Below are positions 8,494 through 18,600 of a stretch of DNA of 64,000 nucleotides, in pieces. How positions within the stretch are numbered: position 1 is the stretch's first letter; each line of letters begins with the position of its first letter. The stretch covers positions 20,991 to 84,990 of the forward strand of contig CANFQC010000006.1 in assembly GCA_947449035.1 (NCBI GenBank), in the 5' to 3' direction. The notes beneath the pieces were generated by a model. That model had not been told where the DNA came from and did not search any database. It saw nothing but the letters and a program-made list of their open reading frames with translations. The translations under genes were made by a program, and so were the position numbers. The stretch comes from Actinomycetota bacterium (GTDB taxonomy: Bacteria > Actinomycetota > Actinomycetes > S36-B12).

Positions 8494-9539
8494 GTGCTCA
8501 GGTCACGCTCCTGCCGTGCAATCAGTTCGATCACTTCTACCGAGGCGGTAATCGCATCGGCGAGTTGCGTCGTGGCCCCGGCGGCCCGCAGCGCCCGGAG
8601 GAATGGATCGGCTCGACAACCGCACGCTTTGGTCAGGCACCGCAGGGTTTCAACGTGCTTCCCGACGGACGGTTGCTGATCGAAGCGATCGACTCGGAGC
8701 CGGAAGCGTGGCTTGGCGCGGCACACCTCGCTCGCTATGGCACGAGCACTGAGGTTCTAGTGAAGCTGCTCGACCTCGATCAGCGTCTTCCGGTTCACCT
8801 TCACCCGAACCGCGCGTTCTCCAAGACCCATCTCGGTCTCGCGCATGGCAAGACCGAGGCTTGGTATGTGCTCGATGCGCCAGAGGGCGCTGAGGTCGGT
8901 GTCGGATTCAAGGACACGATGAGCCTCGACCAGGTAAGTGACTGGGTACGCGAACGAGACAGCGCAGCGCTGCTCAGTTCGCTACAGACACGAGTGGTGC
9001 GCCCCGGTGACGCGATGCTGGTTCCGGCCGGACTTCCGCACACCGTCGCCGATGGAGTCTTCGTCCTCGAACTGCAAGAGCCCACAGACCTCTCGATCCT
9101 GCTGGAATGGGCCGAGTTCGCCGTCGATGGCGCCAAGGATGGTCACCTCGACCTCGGTTTCGAGACGGCACTTCAGGCGGTTGATCTCTCGGCCGTGTCG
9201 TCGTCAGATCTCGATCGCCTCGTGCTCACCCGTGATCAGCTCGATGTTGCAGGGCTGCGCAGCATCATGCCCGCGGCCGCAGACCCGTACTTCCGTGCCC
9301 AGCGCATTGACACGTCGGCGGGCGCTGTTGGCGTCGATGCTGGTTTCTCCATCGTGCTCGCAACCGAAGGCCGCGGCATCATCCACACCTCTCAGGGCGA
9401 TCATGAGGTCGCGCGCGGTGACGTGTTGCTCATTCCGTTTGCTGCCGGCGACTGGTCCGCGTCATCTGAGGGCTCGAGTTCACTCGTCGCAGTCGCGTGC
9501 CGCCCGCCGGCACCTGACGCGCCGACTAACGCACGCTGA
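8490..9539 (+). CDS. manA: Mannose-6-phosphate isomerase, class I
   Basis: It interconverts mannose 6-phosphate and fructose 6-phosphate, feeding GDP-mannose and glycan synthesis. The zinc site is visible as PVHLHPNRAFS (His-x-His) and GKTEAWYVL (Glu), with a later cupin segment LVPAGLPHTV. The ORF track opens at 8478, but the ATG at 8490 overlaps the dacB TGA and gives 349 residues, so it is preferred. In mycobacteria this slot between dacB and tilS holds a metallopeptidase-like gene, so manA is a local substitution. Confidence 0.88.
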   Translation: MSAQVTLLPCNQFDHFYRGGNRIGELRRGPGGPQRPEEWIGSTTARFGQAPQGFNVLPDGRLLIEAIDSEPEAWLGAAHLARYGTSTEVLVKLLDLDQRLPVHLHPNRAFSKTHLGLAHGKTEAWYVLDAPEGAEVGVGFKDTMSLDQVSDWVRERDSAALLSSLQTRVVRPGDAMLVPAGLPHTVADGVFVLELQEPTDLSILLEWAEFAVDGAKDGHLDLGFETALQAVDLSAVSSSDLDRLVLTRDQLDVAGLRSIMPAAADPYFRAQRIDTSAGAVGVDAGFSIVLATEGRGIIHTSQGDHEVARGDVLLIPFAAGDWSASSEGSSSLVAVACRPPAPDAPTNAR

Positions 9540-9541
9540 GC

Positions 9542-10531
9542 ATGAGCACGCAGGGCACCGTCGCAGTGCGCAATGCCGTCGAGGCGGCGTGCGTCGATCT
9601 CGCTGACAACGCTCTCGTGCTCGTGGCCTGTTCAGGGGGCCCAGACTCGCTCGCGCTCGCTGCCTGCACGGCGTGGGTGGGGGAGCGTCAGAGGTTTCGC
9701 GTTGGTGCAGTGATTGTCGATCATGGATTACAGGACGATTCGGCGGAGGTTGCCGAGGCAGCGGCACATGCGTGCCGAGCGTTCGGTCTTGATCCTGTGG
9801 TCATCGAGAAGGTTCAGGTTGGCTCGGCGGGTGGACCGGAGGCGGCAGCGCGCGATGCGCGATATGCAGCACTGAGTGCGACCGCTGATTCCCTGGGCGC
9901 CGGTGCGGTGCTGCTCGGGCACACTCGCGAAGACCAAGCCGAGACCGTGCTGTTGCGGCTCGCACGTGGATCGGGCGCGCGATCACTTTCTGCCATGTCG
10001 CCTGCGAACGGAATGTGGCGACGACCCATGCTTGATATCGCGCGCGCTGTCGTGCATGAATGCGCGGCTGAGGAATGCGCACGCATTGGGGTCACGCCGT
10101 GGAGTGATCCGCACAATTCCGATCCGTCGTATTCGCGAGTGCGCGTGCGTGAAGCACTCCCCGTGCTCGCGGAAACCCTCGGCGATGGCGTCATCGGCGG
10201 TCTCGCGCGCTCGGCGCAGCTACTTCGCGACGATGCCGATGCCCTCGATGCATGGGCGATGGTCGAGATTGCTACGCACGTTCTCGATGCCCAGCCCGGC
10301 TGCTCCATTGACGTGGCCGCACTCGAGTCGATGCCCAAGGCAATCCGGACTCGCATCTACAAGGTGATGTGCGAGCGGTGCGGCAGTGCAGAACTCGATG
10401 CTGGTCATATCGCCGGTATCGACGAGTTGATCACCCGCTGGCATGGGCAGGGCACCCTCAATCTGCCCGGGCGGGTGAATGCGGCTCGCGAGTATGGAAG
10501 GCTGTCAGTCTGGCCCCCGAAGATGGAGTGA
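9542..10531 (+). CDS. tilS: tRNA(Ile)-lysidine synthetase
   Basis: It modifies the wobble cytidine of the CAU-anticodon isoleucine tRNA to lysidine using ATP and lysine, making the tRNA read AUA. The PP-loop SGGPDS is at residues 31-36, and further family motifs are VDHGLQ and LGHTREDQAETVL. At 329 residues it is the short actinobacterial form without the large C-terminal tRNA-binding extension of E. coli TilS. It starts two bases after the manA stop and is followed at once by hpt, the conserved actinobacterial order. Confidence 0.95.
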   Translation: MSTQGTVAVRNAVEAACVDLADNALVLVACSGGPDSLALAACTAWVGERQRFRVGAVIVDHGLQDDSAEVAEAAAHACRAFGLDPVVIEKVQVGSAGGPEAAARDARYAALSATADSLGAGAVLLGHTREDQAETVLLRLARGSGARSLSAMSPANGMWRRPMLDIARAVVHECAAEECARIGVTPWSDPHNSDPSYSRVRVREALPVLAETLGDGVIGGLARSAQLLRDDADALDAWAMVEIATHVLDAQPGCSIDVAALESMPKAIRTRIYKVMCERCGSAELDAGHIAGIDELITRWHGQGTLNLPGRVNAAREYGRLSVWPPKME

Positions 10532-10534
10532 TGC

Positions 10535-11089
10535 GTGCACGCTGAGGATCTCGGAAACGATCTCGCCGAAGTACTGCTGAGCGAGGAGCAGATCCACGCG
10601 CGTATCAAGGAGCTCGCCGATCAGATTGAGATCGACTACGAAGGGCAAGATCTCCTTCTCGTCGGAGTTCTCAAGGGCGCAGTCATGGTGATGGCCGATC
10701 TCGCGCGCTCACTGACCCGGCACGTGGGCATGGACTGGATGGCAGTGTCGTCCTACGGCTCGGGCACCAAGAGCAGCGGCGTGGTGCGCATTCTCAAGGA
10801 TCTCGACGCAGATATCGCGGGTCGCAACGTGCTCCTCGTCGAGGACATCCTCGACTCGGGTCTGACCCTCTCGTGGCTGTTGCGCAATCTCTCCTCCCGT
10901 GGCCCGGCCTCAGTTGAGGTGTTCACCTTGATGCGCAAGCCTGACGCCGTCAAGGTGCCCATCACTCCCAAGTACTGCGGATTCGACATCCCCAACGAGT
11001 TCGTCGTGGGCTATGGCCTCGACTATGCCCAGAACTACCGGAATCTGCGTTCGGTGGCGATCCTCGCCCCTCACGTGTACGGCGCCTGA
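10535..11089 (+). CDS. hpt: Hypoxanthine phosphoribosyltransferase
   Basis: A 184-residue purine salvage enzyme joining hypoxanthine or guanine to PRPP. The PRPP-binding motif is [15 protein letters not shown] near residue 95-110, with the flexible-loop segment [11 protein letters not shown] before it and [18 protein letters not shown] at the C terminus, the usual base-recognition end. Translation begins at a GTG after GGAG. The tilS-hpt-ftsH order is conserved in actinobacteria. Confidence 0.95.
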   Translation: MHAEDLGNDLAEVLLSEEQIHARIKELADQIEIDYEGQDLLLVGVLKGAVMVMADLARSLTRHVGMDWMAVSSYGSGTKSSGVVRILKDLDADIAGRNVLLVEDILDSGLTLSWLLRNLSSRGPASVEVFTLMRKPDAVKVPITPKYCGFDIPNEFVVGYGLDYAQNYRNLRSVAILAPHVYGA

Positions 11090-11160
11090 CCTGCTCGTTG
11101 GCCCCCGAAGCCTGAGGAGCCGTCCGCCCTTGGCGGAAGCCCCTTAGCCGCGGGAGCGGC

Positions 11161-11176
11161 CCCCGTGGCGACGGGG
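11161..11176 (+). other. Small hairpin in the ftsH leader
   Basis: CCCCGT-GGCG-ACGGGG is a perfect six-base-pair stem with a tetraloop, 12 bases before the ftsH GTG. A second short stem, CCGCC-CTT-GGCGG, lies about 30 bases upstream. They could tune ftsH translation or be a weak hpt attenuator. No U-run follows. Confidence 0.3.
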
Positions 11177-11188
11177 TAACCTCATGAG

Positions 11189-13185
<1,997 letters not shown>

Positions 13186-13186
<1 letters not shown>

Positions 13187-13797
13187 TGTCCGACATCAAT
13201 CGGGTCTCGCTGCCTGACGGTGTTGTCACTCGTGAATTCGACGCAGCCGCGGCTGAGGCGGCGGTGCGCCAGCTGCTCATCGCCATCGGCGAAGATCCCG
13301 ATCGCGATGGCCTGAGCGATACGCCGGCTCGAGTCGCACGTGCCTACGCCGAGATGTTCGGCGGCCTGCGCCAGACTCCCGAAGAGGTGCTCACCACCAC
13401 CTTCGATGCCGGTCATGACGAGATGGTGATCGTGAAGGACATCGAGCTCTACTCCACGTGTGAGCATCACTTGGTTCCCTTTCACGGTGTTGCCCACATC
13501 GGTTACATCCCCAATGCCAATGGGCGCATCACGGGGCTTTCCAAGCTCGCACGTCTCGTCGACATCTTCGCCAAGCGTCCGCAGGTTCAAGAGCGCTTGA
13601 CCACTCAGGTAGCTGATTCGCTGGTGCGCATCCTCGAGCCGCGTGGGGCGATCGTCGTCATGGAATGCGAGCACCTGTGCATGTCGATGCGTGGCGTTCG
13701 CAAGCCGGGCTCTCGAACGATCACCAGTGCCGTTCGCGGATCACTTCGTGACCCTGCTTCGCGCGCGGAGGCCATGTCGCTCATCATGGGGCGCTAG
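13186..13797 (+). CDS. folE: GTP cyclohydrolase I
   Basis: It makes 7,8-dihydroneopterin triphosphate from GTP, the first step of folate synthesis. The 203-residue protein has the zinc and active-site segments [12 protein letters not shown] and [12 protein letters not shown], and the allosteric-type core [21 protein letters not shown]. Length and motifs are complete for the type IA enzyme. It overlaps the ftsH stop and precedes folP by two bases. Confidence 0.97.
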
Positions 13798-13799
13798 CG

Positions 13800-14660
13800 A
13801 TGTCACAGTCGGCTGACGAAACTCTGACTCGTTTGCCAATGCTCGGCCCGATCGTCTTCGGTGTCATCAACACCACTCCCGATTCCTTCTCTGATGGTGG
13901 CAAGTTCGCCGACGCCTCCAATGCAATTGATGCGGGAATCCGACTCCATCGCGAGGGTGCAGACGTCATCGACGTGGGTGGCGAGTCGACACGTCCGGGG
14001 GCAGTGCGAGTGTCTGCCGACGAAGAGTGCGGCCGCGTGCTGCCGGTTATCGACGGACTTGTCGCGGCAGGCGTGCCGGTGAGCATCGACACCATGCGCG
14101 CTTCGACCGCGCGCGCCGCTGTTGAGCACGGTGCGACCTACGTGAATGACGTCAGCGGTGGTCTTGCTGATGAATCCATGTTTTCAGTCGTCGCCGAACT
14201 GAACGTGCCGATCATCGTGATGCACTGGCGTGCGCATTCGAATGAGATGGATAAGTGGGCGAAGTACGACGATGTCGTGATGGACGTCGTTAATGAGCTT
14301 ACGGCTCGGGTGCGAGACGCCCTCAAGGCCGGAATCGCTCGCGAGAACATCATCGTCGACCCGGGGCTCGGCTTCGCCAAGGAGGCCGAGCACAACTGGG
14401 CTCTGCTGCGCGGACTTCCGCGCCTGGTGGCCATGGGCTTCCCGGTGATGGTGGGTGCGTCACGCAAGCGCTTTCTCGGTGCTTTGCTCGCTGACGATGA
14501 TGGCAATCCGCGCGACCCCGCTGGGCGTGATGAGGCCTCGGCCGTGATCTCGGCTCTCGCAGCAGAGCGCGGCGCCCGGTATTTGCGGGTACATGATGTG
14601 GCTCGTACGCGCGATGCTCTTCGCGTGCGTCAGGCATGGATAACCGGAGGTCAGGCATGA
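13800..14660 (+). CDS. folP: Dihydropteroate synthase
   Basis: It condenses 6-hydroxymethyl-dihydropterin pyrophosphate with p-aminobenzoate and is the sulfonamide target. The 286-residue TIM barrel carries the signatures GVINTTPDSFSDGG near residue 20 and DVGGESTRPGA near residue 60, and the pterin-binding segment DPGLGFAKEAEHN. It is complete and ordinary. The stop overlaps the folB ATG by four bases. Confidence 0.96.
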   Translation: MSQSADETLTRLPMLGPIVFGVINTTPDSFSDGGKFADASNAIDAGIRLHREGADVIDVGGESTRPGAVRVSADEECGRVLPVIDGLVAAGVPVSIDTMRASTARAAVEHGATYVNDVSGGLADESMFSVVAELNVPIIVMHWRAHSNEMDKWAKYDDVVMDVVNELTARVRDALKAGIARENIIVDPGLGFAKEAEHNWALLRGLPRLVAMGFPVMVGASRKRFLGALLADDDGNPRDPAGRDEASAVISALAAERGARYLRVHDVARTRDALRVRQAWITGGQA

Positions 14661-15016
14661 GCGATCGCATCACGATCACGGGCATCACCGGTCACGGCTA
14701 CCACGGCGTCCTGGCGTCAGAAAAAGCTGAGGGCCAGCCCTTCATTGTCGATGTGGTTCTCGACACCGATATCCGCGCAGCCGCGGCATCAGATGATCTC
14801 ACTCGCACGATCGACTACAGCGTGATCGCCGAGCTCGTGCACTCGCACATCACCGGCGAGGGTTACGACCTCATCGAGACCTTGGCCGAGCGAATTGCTG
14901 CCGCAGTTCTCGGTGCCTGTTCAGCGTCTGCTGTCGAAATCACGGTGAACAAGCCCAATGCCCCCATCTCGGTACCTTTCACCAACGTCAGCATCTCGAT
15001 CCGCCGGGAACGCTGA
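14657..15016 (+). CDS. folB: Dihydroneopterin aldolase
   Basis: It cleaves dihydroneopterin to 6-hydroxymethyl-dihydropterin and glycolaldehyde. The start at 14657 (MSDRITITGITGHGYHGV) overlaps the folP stop and gives 119 residues, the usual size; the ORF track begins seven codons earlier. The conserved GHGYHGVLASEKAEGQPF segment, TIDYSVIAELV, and the catalytic-lysine region ITVNKPNAPI are visible. Confidence 0.95.
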   Translation: MSDRITITGITGHGYHGVLASEKAEGQPFIVDVVLDTDIRAAAASDDLTRTIDYSVIAELVHSHITGEGYDLIETLAERIAAAVLGACSASAVEITVNKPNAPISVPFTNVSISIRRER

Positions 15017-15492
15017 TGACTCGGGCGGTCATCGCCCTCGGGGCGAATCTAGGTGACGCCCGCGCAGCCCTGGCTGGTGCTGTTGAGGCCATCACTGCCA
15101 CTGCTGGCGTGACGGTGCTGGCTGAGTCCTCCGTCTACTCGACCGCGCCGATCGGGGGAGTCGAGCAGCCGGACTACCTCAATGCCGTCGTGGTCGTGGA
15201 CACCTCACTGAGCCCGCATGAGCTGCTAGACCGCCTCCATGACATCGAGAACGCCTGGCATCGCACCCGTGAGGTGCGGTGGGGCCCCCGCACCCTGGAT
15301 CTTGACCTCATCGATTACGCCGGCGTCACCTCAGGTGACCCGGAATTGACCCTCCCGCACCCACGGGCCCATGAGCGGGCCTTTGTCCTGGTGCCCTGGC
15401 TGGAGGCCGACTCCGAGGCCGAATTGACCGGATTCGGCCCCGTGGCAGGGCTTGTCCCTGCCTTGGGTGACCAAGCGATAACGATCGCCTGA
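15016..15492 (+). CDS. folK: 2-amino-4-hydroxy-6-hydroxymethyldihydropteridine pyrophosphokinase
   Basis: It transfers pyrophosphate from ATP to 6-hydroxymethyl-dihydropterin, supplying FolP. The 158-residue protein has SxxGxNxGD-like ALGANLGDA, the pterin-binding stretch YSTAPIGGVEQPDYLNAVV, and the signature RWGPRTLDLDLIDY. It is the last gene of the ftsH-fol run. Many actinobacteria continue with a DUF3180 gene, whereas here the catabolic region begins directly after. Confidence 0.95.
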   Translation: MTRAVIALGANLGDARAALAGAVEAITATAGVTVLAESSVYSTAPIGGVEQPDYLNAVVVVDTSLSPHELLDRLHDIENAWHRTREVRWGPRTLDLDLIDYAGVTSGDPELTLPHPRAHERAFVLVPWLEADSEAELTGFGPVAGLVPALGDQAITIA

Positions 15493-15532
15493 ATCCGCTG
15501 ACATTTCGGGCACGGCTGCCTAGGCTGGCCCC

Positions 15533-15557
15533 GTTACTTGAGCCAGGCTTGAGTAAC
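15533..15557. promoter_or_regulatory. TTACT-N13-AGTAA operator, copy 1
   Basis: A 25-base near-palindrome with arms GTTACT / AGTAAC and an inner inverted pair AGCC / GGCT around a central A. It lies 28 bases before the SDR start at 15585. The same arms with the same 13-base spacer recur at 16463 and, with one change, at 33368. Its size and symmetry fit a TetR-family operator. The regulator is not proven; candidates in the window are the TetR genes at 27088 and 27760. Confidence 0.6.
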
Positions 15558-15584
15558 GTCCACTCACCGCTAGAAGGAGTCTCG

Positions 15585-16367
15585 ATGGGCCAGTTGGATG
15601 GCAAGGTAGCCGTCATCACCGCAAGCACCCGCAGCATCGGCCGCGGAATCGCCGAGGCGTTTCACGCCGAGGGCGCCAAGGTTGTCGTCAGCGGCCGTAA
15701 TCCCGAAAAGGGCGCGAAGGCCATCGAGGAGATGGGTGGCGGCGATCGTCTCCATTTCATCGCAGCCAATGCATCGAAGCAGGCTGACATCGAGGCCCTG
15801 GTCGACGGCACCGTCGAGAAGTTCGGCCGCGTTGACATCATCGTTCCGAACGCCGGTGGCGTTGCCAACACCGCGCCCGTCGCCATGATGAGCGACGAGG
15901 AGTGGCAGTACGAGCTCGACTTCAACATCAACCAGACTTTCTGGATGACCCGTCGTGCGCTCAAGTACATGATCCCGCAGCAGCACGGTCGCATCATCGG
16001 CATGTCGTCGATGTACGGCAAGATCTCAACGATGGCAGTGCCGGGTTACATCACCAACAAGCACGCCATCATCGGCCTGATGAAGGCAGTGGCCAAGGAG
16101 GTCGGCACCCAGGGCATCACCGCGAATGCGATCTGCCCCGGCTTCGTGCCCACCGACATGTTCTACGAGACCGGCCCCGCGACCGTCGAGGCCATGGGCC
16201 TGCCGGATCTCGATGCCCTCGCACAGATCATGTACTCGGTTACCTGCATCCAGCGTCCGAACACGGTCGAGGAAGTTGCAGCTGCTTGCGTACTGCTCGC
16301 CTCGGATCTCGGCGCCGGCATCAGCGGCACCACGATCAACGTCGACGGTGGCGCATCGCCGTACTAA
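15585..16367 (+). CDS. Short-chain dehydrogenase/reductase (SDR)
   Basis: A 260-residue NAD(P)-dependent SDR of the FabG-like classical type. The start at 15585 (MGQLDGKVAVIT) is chosen for AGAAGGAGTCTCG directly before it. The catalytic set is present: NAG in VPNAGGVANT, Ser in GMSSMYG, and YITNK for YxxxK. The usual dinucleotide motif TGxxxGIG is replaced by TASTRSIG, which is non-standard at the second glycine position. Its promoter carries the TTACT-N13-AGTAA site shared with the next operon, so a role in the same acyl-CoA pathway is likely. The substrate is unknown. Confidence 0.85.
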   Translation: MGQLDGKVAVITASTRSIGRGIAEAFHAEGAKVVVSGRNPEKGAKAIEEMGGGDRLHFIAANASKQADIEALVDGTVEKFGRVDIIVPNAGGVANTAPVAMMSDEEWQYELDFNINQTFWMTRRALKYMIPQQHGRIIGMSSMYGKISTMAVPGYITNKHAIIGLMKAVAKEVGTQGITANAICPGFVPTDMFYETGPATVEAMGLPDLDALAQIMYSVTCIQRPNTVEEVAAACVLLASDLGAGISGTTINVDGGASPY

Positions 16368-16381
16368 GCCTCACCACGACA

Positions 16382-16407
16382 GCGGTCACCCTCCACGGGG
16401 TGGCCGC
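16382..16407 (+). terminator. Intrinsic terminator after the SDR gene
   Basis: GCGGTCACC and GGTGGCCGC form a nine-pair stem with one G-T pair around an eight-base loop, followed by TTTCGTGTTTT. It separates the monocistronic SDR from the next operon. Confidence 0.75.
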
Positions 16408-16462
16408 TTTCGTGTTTTCGGAAGCAATTTCGCCGAAATTTCCCCACGAGAACAAGGGGTTA

Positions 16463-16487
16463 CTTACTAGAGTGATTCTCAAGTAAT
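16463..16487. promoter_or_regulatory. TTACT-N13-AGTAA operator, copy 2
   Basis: Same arms and spacing as the site at 15533, with 16 of 25 positions identical to it. It lies 24 bases before the SDR at 16512. An extra TTACT half-site overlaps on the left. It suggests co-regulation of 15585 and the 16512-18325 operon. Confidence 0.55.
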
Positions 16488-16511
16488 CCCGAATCCCTCG
16501 AAAGGACGCCC

Positions 16512-17291
16512 ATGTCCGCACTCGGTAATCTCGATGCCTCCTTCGCCGGCACTACGACCATCGTCACCGGCGGTGCTGGTGGCATGGGCCGTGCCATCAC
16601 CTTGGCCTTCAGTGCCGCAGGATCGAACATCGTTGTCGCTGACATGAACGATGCCAGTGGCAGCGAGATCGTCGACATGGTCAAGGCGCAAGGCGGCAAT
16701 GCCGTGTACGTGCGCACCAACGTGGCTGTGGCGGAAGATGTCCAGGCAATGGTCAAGACAGCGGTCGATACTTACGGCGGACTGAACTTCGCGGTAAATG
16801 CCGCTGCCATCGAGTTCGAGGTTGATTTTCTTGCCGATCTCGCCGACGAGGATTTCGATCGCATGATCGCGGTCAACCTGCGCTCGGTGTTCTTGTCGAT
16901 GAAGCATGAGATCAAGGCGATGCTGCCGAAGGGTGGGGCAATCGTGAACATTGCCTCGACCAACTCCTACCGTCCGCAGCCGCACCAGTCTGCCTACACC
17001 GCGAGCAAGTTCGGCGTGCTCGGCATCACGAAGTCTGCAGCTATCGACTACGCCTCCCAGGGCATCCGCATCAACGCCATCTGCCCCGGCGGCATCGATA
17101 CCCCGATGCTTCGTGGCGCTATCGAGAAGCGCGGGCGTGATCCGCAGGAGGTGGCCAACCGGCTTTCAGTGAACGGACGTTTCGGCACCGCTGATGAGAT
17201 CGCGGCTGCTGCGTTGTGGCTGTGCTCAGATGCCTCGTCCTACACCTTCGGGCACGCACTGGCAGTCGACGGTGGCTACCTCGCGCGATGA
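16512..17291 (+). CDS. Short-chain dehydrogenase/reductase (SDR)
   Basis: A 259-residue classical SDR. The dinucleotide motif TGGAGGMGR, the NAAAIE structural motif, Ser in NIASTNSY and YTASK are all present, and the C terminus GHALAVDGGYLAR is typical. The start follows CGAAAGGACGCCC. It overlaps the 3-hydroxyisobutyryl-CoA hydrolase gene by four bases. That coupling suggests oxidation of a hydroxyacyl compound in valine or branched-acid breakdown, for example a 3-hydroxyisobutyrate-type substrate, but the family does not prove it. Confidence 0.87.
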   Translation: MSALGNLDASFAGTTTIVTGGAGGMGRAITLAFSAAGSNIVVADMNDASGSEIVDMVKAQGGNAVYVRTNVAVAEDVQAMVKTAVDTYGGLNFAVNAAAIEFEVDFLADLADEDFDRMIAVNLRSVFLSMKHEIKAMLPKGGAIVNIASTNSYRPQPHQSAYTASKFGVLGITKSAAIDYASQGIRINAICPGGIDTPMLRGAIEKRGRDPQEVANRLSVNGRFGTADEIAAAALWLCSDASSYTFGHALAVDGGYLAR

Positions 17292-18325
17292 GCTCCGACG
17301 TCGAATTCAGCGTGCACGGCGGCATCGGCCGCATCACGCTCAACCGCCCCAAGGCGCGTAATGCGTTGACCACCGGCATGGTGCTTTCGATCAAGGAACA
17401 GCTCGACGCGTGGGATCTCGACCCTGCAGTTCGAGCCGTAGTCGTTGTTGGTGCCGGTGAGCACGGACTCTGCGCAGGCGGCGATGTGCGCGACATGCAG
17501 GCCAGCGCCATTCGAGGCGATGCTGATGTAGCGGAGTTCTTCCGCGCTGAGTATCGAATGAACGCGCGCATCCATCAGTTCGCCAAGCCCTACATCTCGA
17601 TAATGGATGGTCTCGCCATGGGTGGGGGCATCGGCGTCTCGGCCCATGGCAGCGTCCGCATTGTCACCGAGCGCTCGCTCCTAGCCATGCCAGAGGTCAC
17701 GATTGGCATCTGCACCGATGTGGGCTCCACCTGGCTGCTCTCCCGAGCACCCGGGCAGGTCGGCACCTATCTCGCACTCACGGGCAGCACCTTCGGCCCA
17801 GGTGACGCGATCTACTGCGGCTTTGCTGACCACTTCATGCCAGTGGCTGATCTGGCGAACTTCGTGCATCGTCTCGAGACGGAGTCGATCGACTCGCTGA
17901 TAGCAGAGCTCTGCGCGCCTGCCCCGGCCTCGCCGTTGGCTGGCATGCATTCATGGATCGACGAGTGCTTTGCATTCGACACGGTGGCAGAGATCCTCGA
18001 GGCACTTGACGCAAGCGCCTCCCCCGAAGCCAATGCGACCGCCGACCTGATTCGTACGAAGTCACCCTCAGCGGTGGCCGTGACTCTTGAGGCCATACGA
18101 CGGACTCGGTTCGCCGAGTCGGTGGAGCACGTTCTCGAAGCCGACTTCCTGGTCGCCTGCTACCTGATGTATCAGCACGATGCCATCGAAGGTGTCCGCG
18201 CGCTGATCGTCGACAAGGACAGGAATCCGAAGTGGCAGCCGCCAACGAATGCTGGTGTCACGCGGTCGTATATCGAGGCGGCCTTCGAGCCGTCGATCTA
18301 CGGCAGCCTCGGCCTGCTCGGCTAG
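17288..18325 (+). CDS. 3-hydroxyisobutyryl-CoA hydrolase-like enzyme (enoyl-CoA hydratase/isomerase superfamily)
   Basis: 345 residues from the ATG that overlaps the preceding stop; the ORF track start at 17216 is too early. The crotonase-fold core shows NRPKARNALT near residue 20, the oxyanion-forming GAGEHGLCAGGDVRDM, and GGGIGVSAHGSVRIVTERS. The segment MPEVTIGICTDVGSTWLLSR followed by LALTG matches 3-hydroxyisobutyryl-CoA hydrolases, and length is also right (ordinary hydratases are about 260). It would release 3-hydroxyisobutyrate from its CoA ester in valine catabolism. It fits with the isobutyryl-CoA mutase operon a few kilobases on. Confidence 0.82.
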   Translation: MSSDVEFSVHGGIGRITLNRPKARNALTTGMVLSIKEQLDAWDLDPAVRAVVVVGAGEHGLCAGGDVRDMQASAIRGDADVAEFFRAEYRMNARIHQFAKPYISIMDGLAMGGGIGVSAHGSVRIVTERSLLAMPEVTIGICTDVGSTWLLSRAPGQVGTYLALTGSTFGPGDAIYCGFADHFMPVADLANFVHRLETESIDSLIAELCAPAPASPLAGMHSWIDECFAFDTVAEILEALDASASPEANATADLIRTKSPSAVAVTLEAIRRTRFAESVEHVLEADFLVACYLMYQHDAIEGVRALIVDKDRNPKWQPPTNAGVTRSYIEAAFEPSIYGSLGLLG

Positions 18326-18447
18326 TGCCTGAATTGCAAGCCCAGCGCCAACGAACCGGCGTGCGTTCAACCGAGATCACCACTCATTCACCGCCCGCCG
18401 AATTACCGGAGTCAACACGAGCCGCGAAGCAGGGCGTCCTTGATACG

Positions 18448-18459
18448 ATTAGAGAAAGT
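18448..18459 (+). promoter_or_regulatory. 12-base element ATTAGAGAAAGT, copy 1
   Basis: ATTAGAGAAAGT occurs 22 bases before the small ORF at 18481 and is repeated identically at 20601 before the beta-helix gene. It is AT-rich against a GC-rich background, so it may be part of a promoter or an activator site shared by the two transcription units. Confidence 0.45.
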
Positions 18460-18480
18460 ATTTCACCAAGGGACACGTGC

Positions 18481-18600
18481 ATGCCGACTTCATTCGATAC
18501 GCCCAGAGCCCAGGTCTCGGCCGCACACTTAGTCAAGGGCCAGATGATGACTTGGGCAGCAGTGGCAGATCTCGTCGTGCGCGGCCAGCACAGTGACTGA
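18481..18600 (+). CDS. Small ORF, 39 residues, translationally coupled to the sulfotransferase
   Basis: MPTSFDTPRAQVSAAHLVKG is the start of a 39-residue product ending DLVVRGQHSD. It begins with ATG eight bases after AAGGGA and overlaps the sulfotransferase GTG by eight bases. The ORF track shows it only as the tail of a longer frame. It has no membrane helix or recognised domain. It could be a leader that couples translation of the next gene, or a real small protein. The function is unknown. Confidence 0.45.
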   Translation: MPTSFDTPRAQVSAAHLVKGQMMTWAAVADLVVRGQHSD

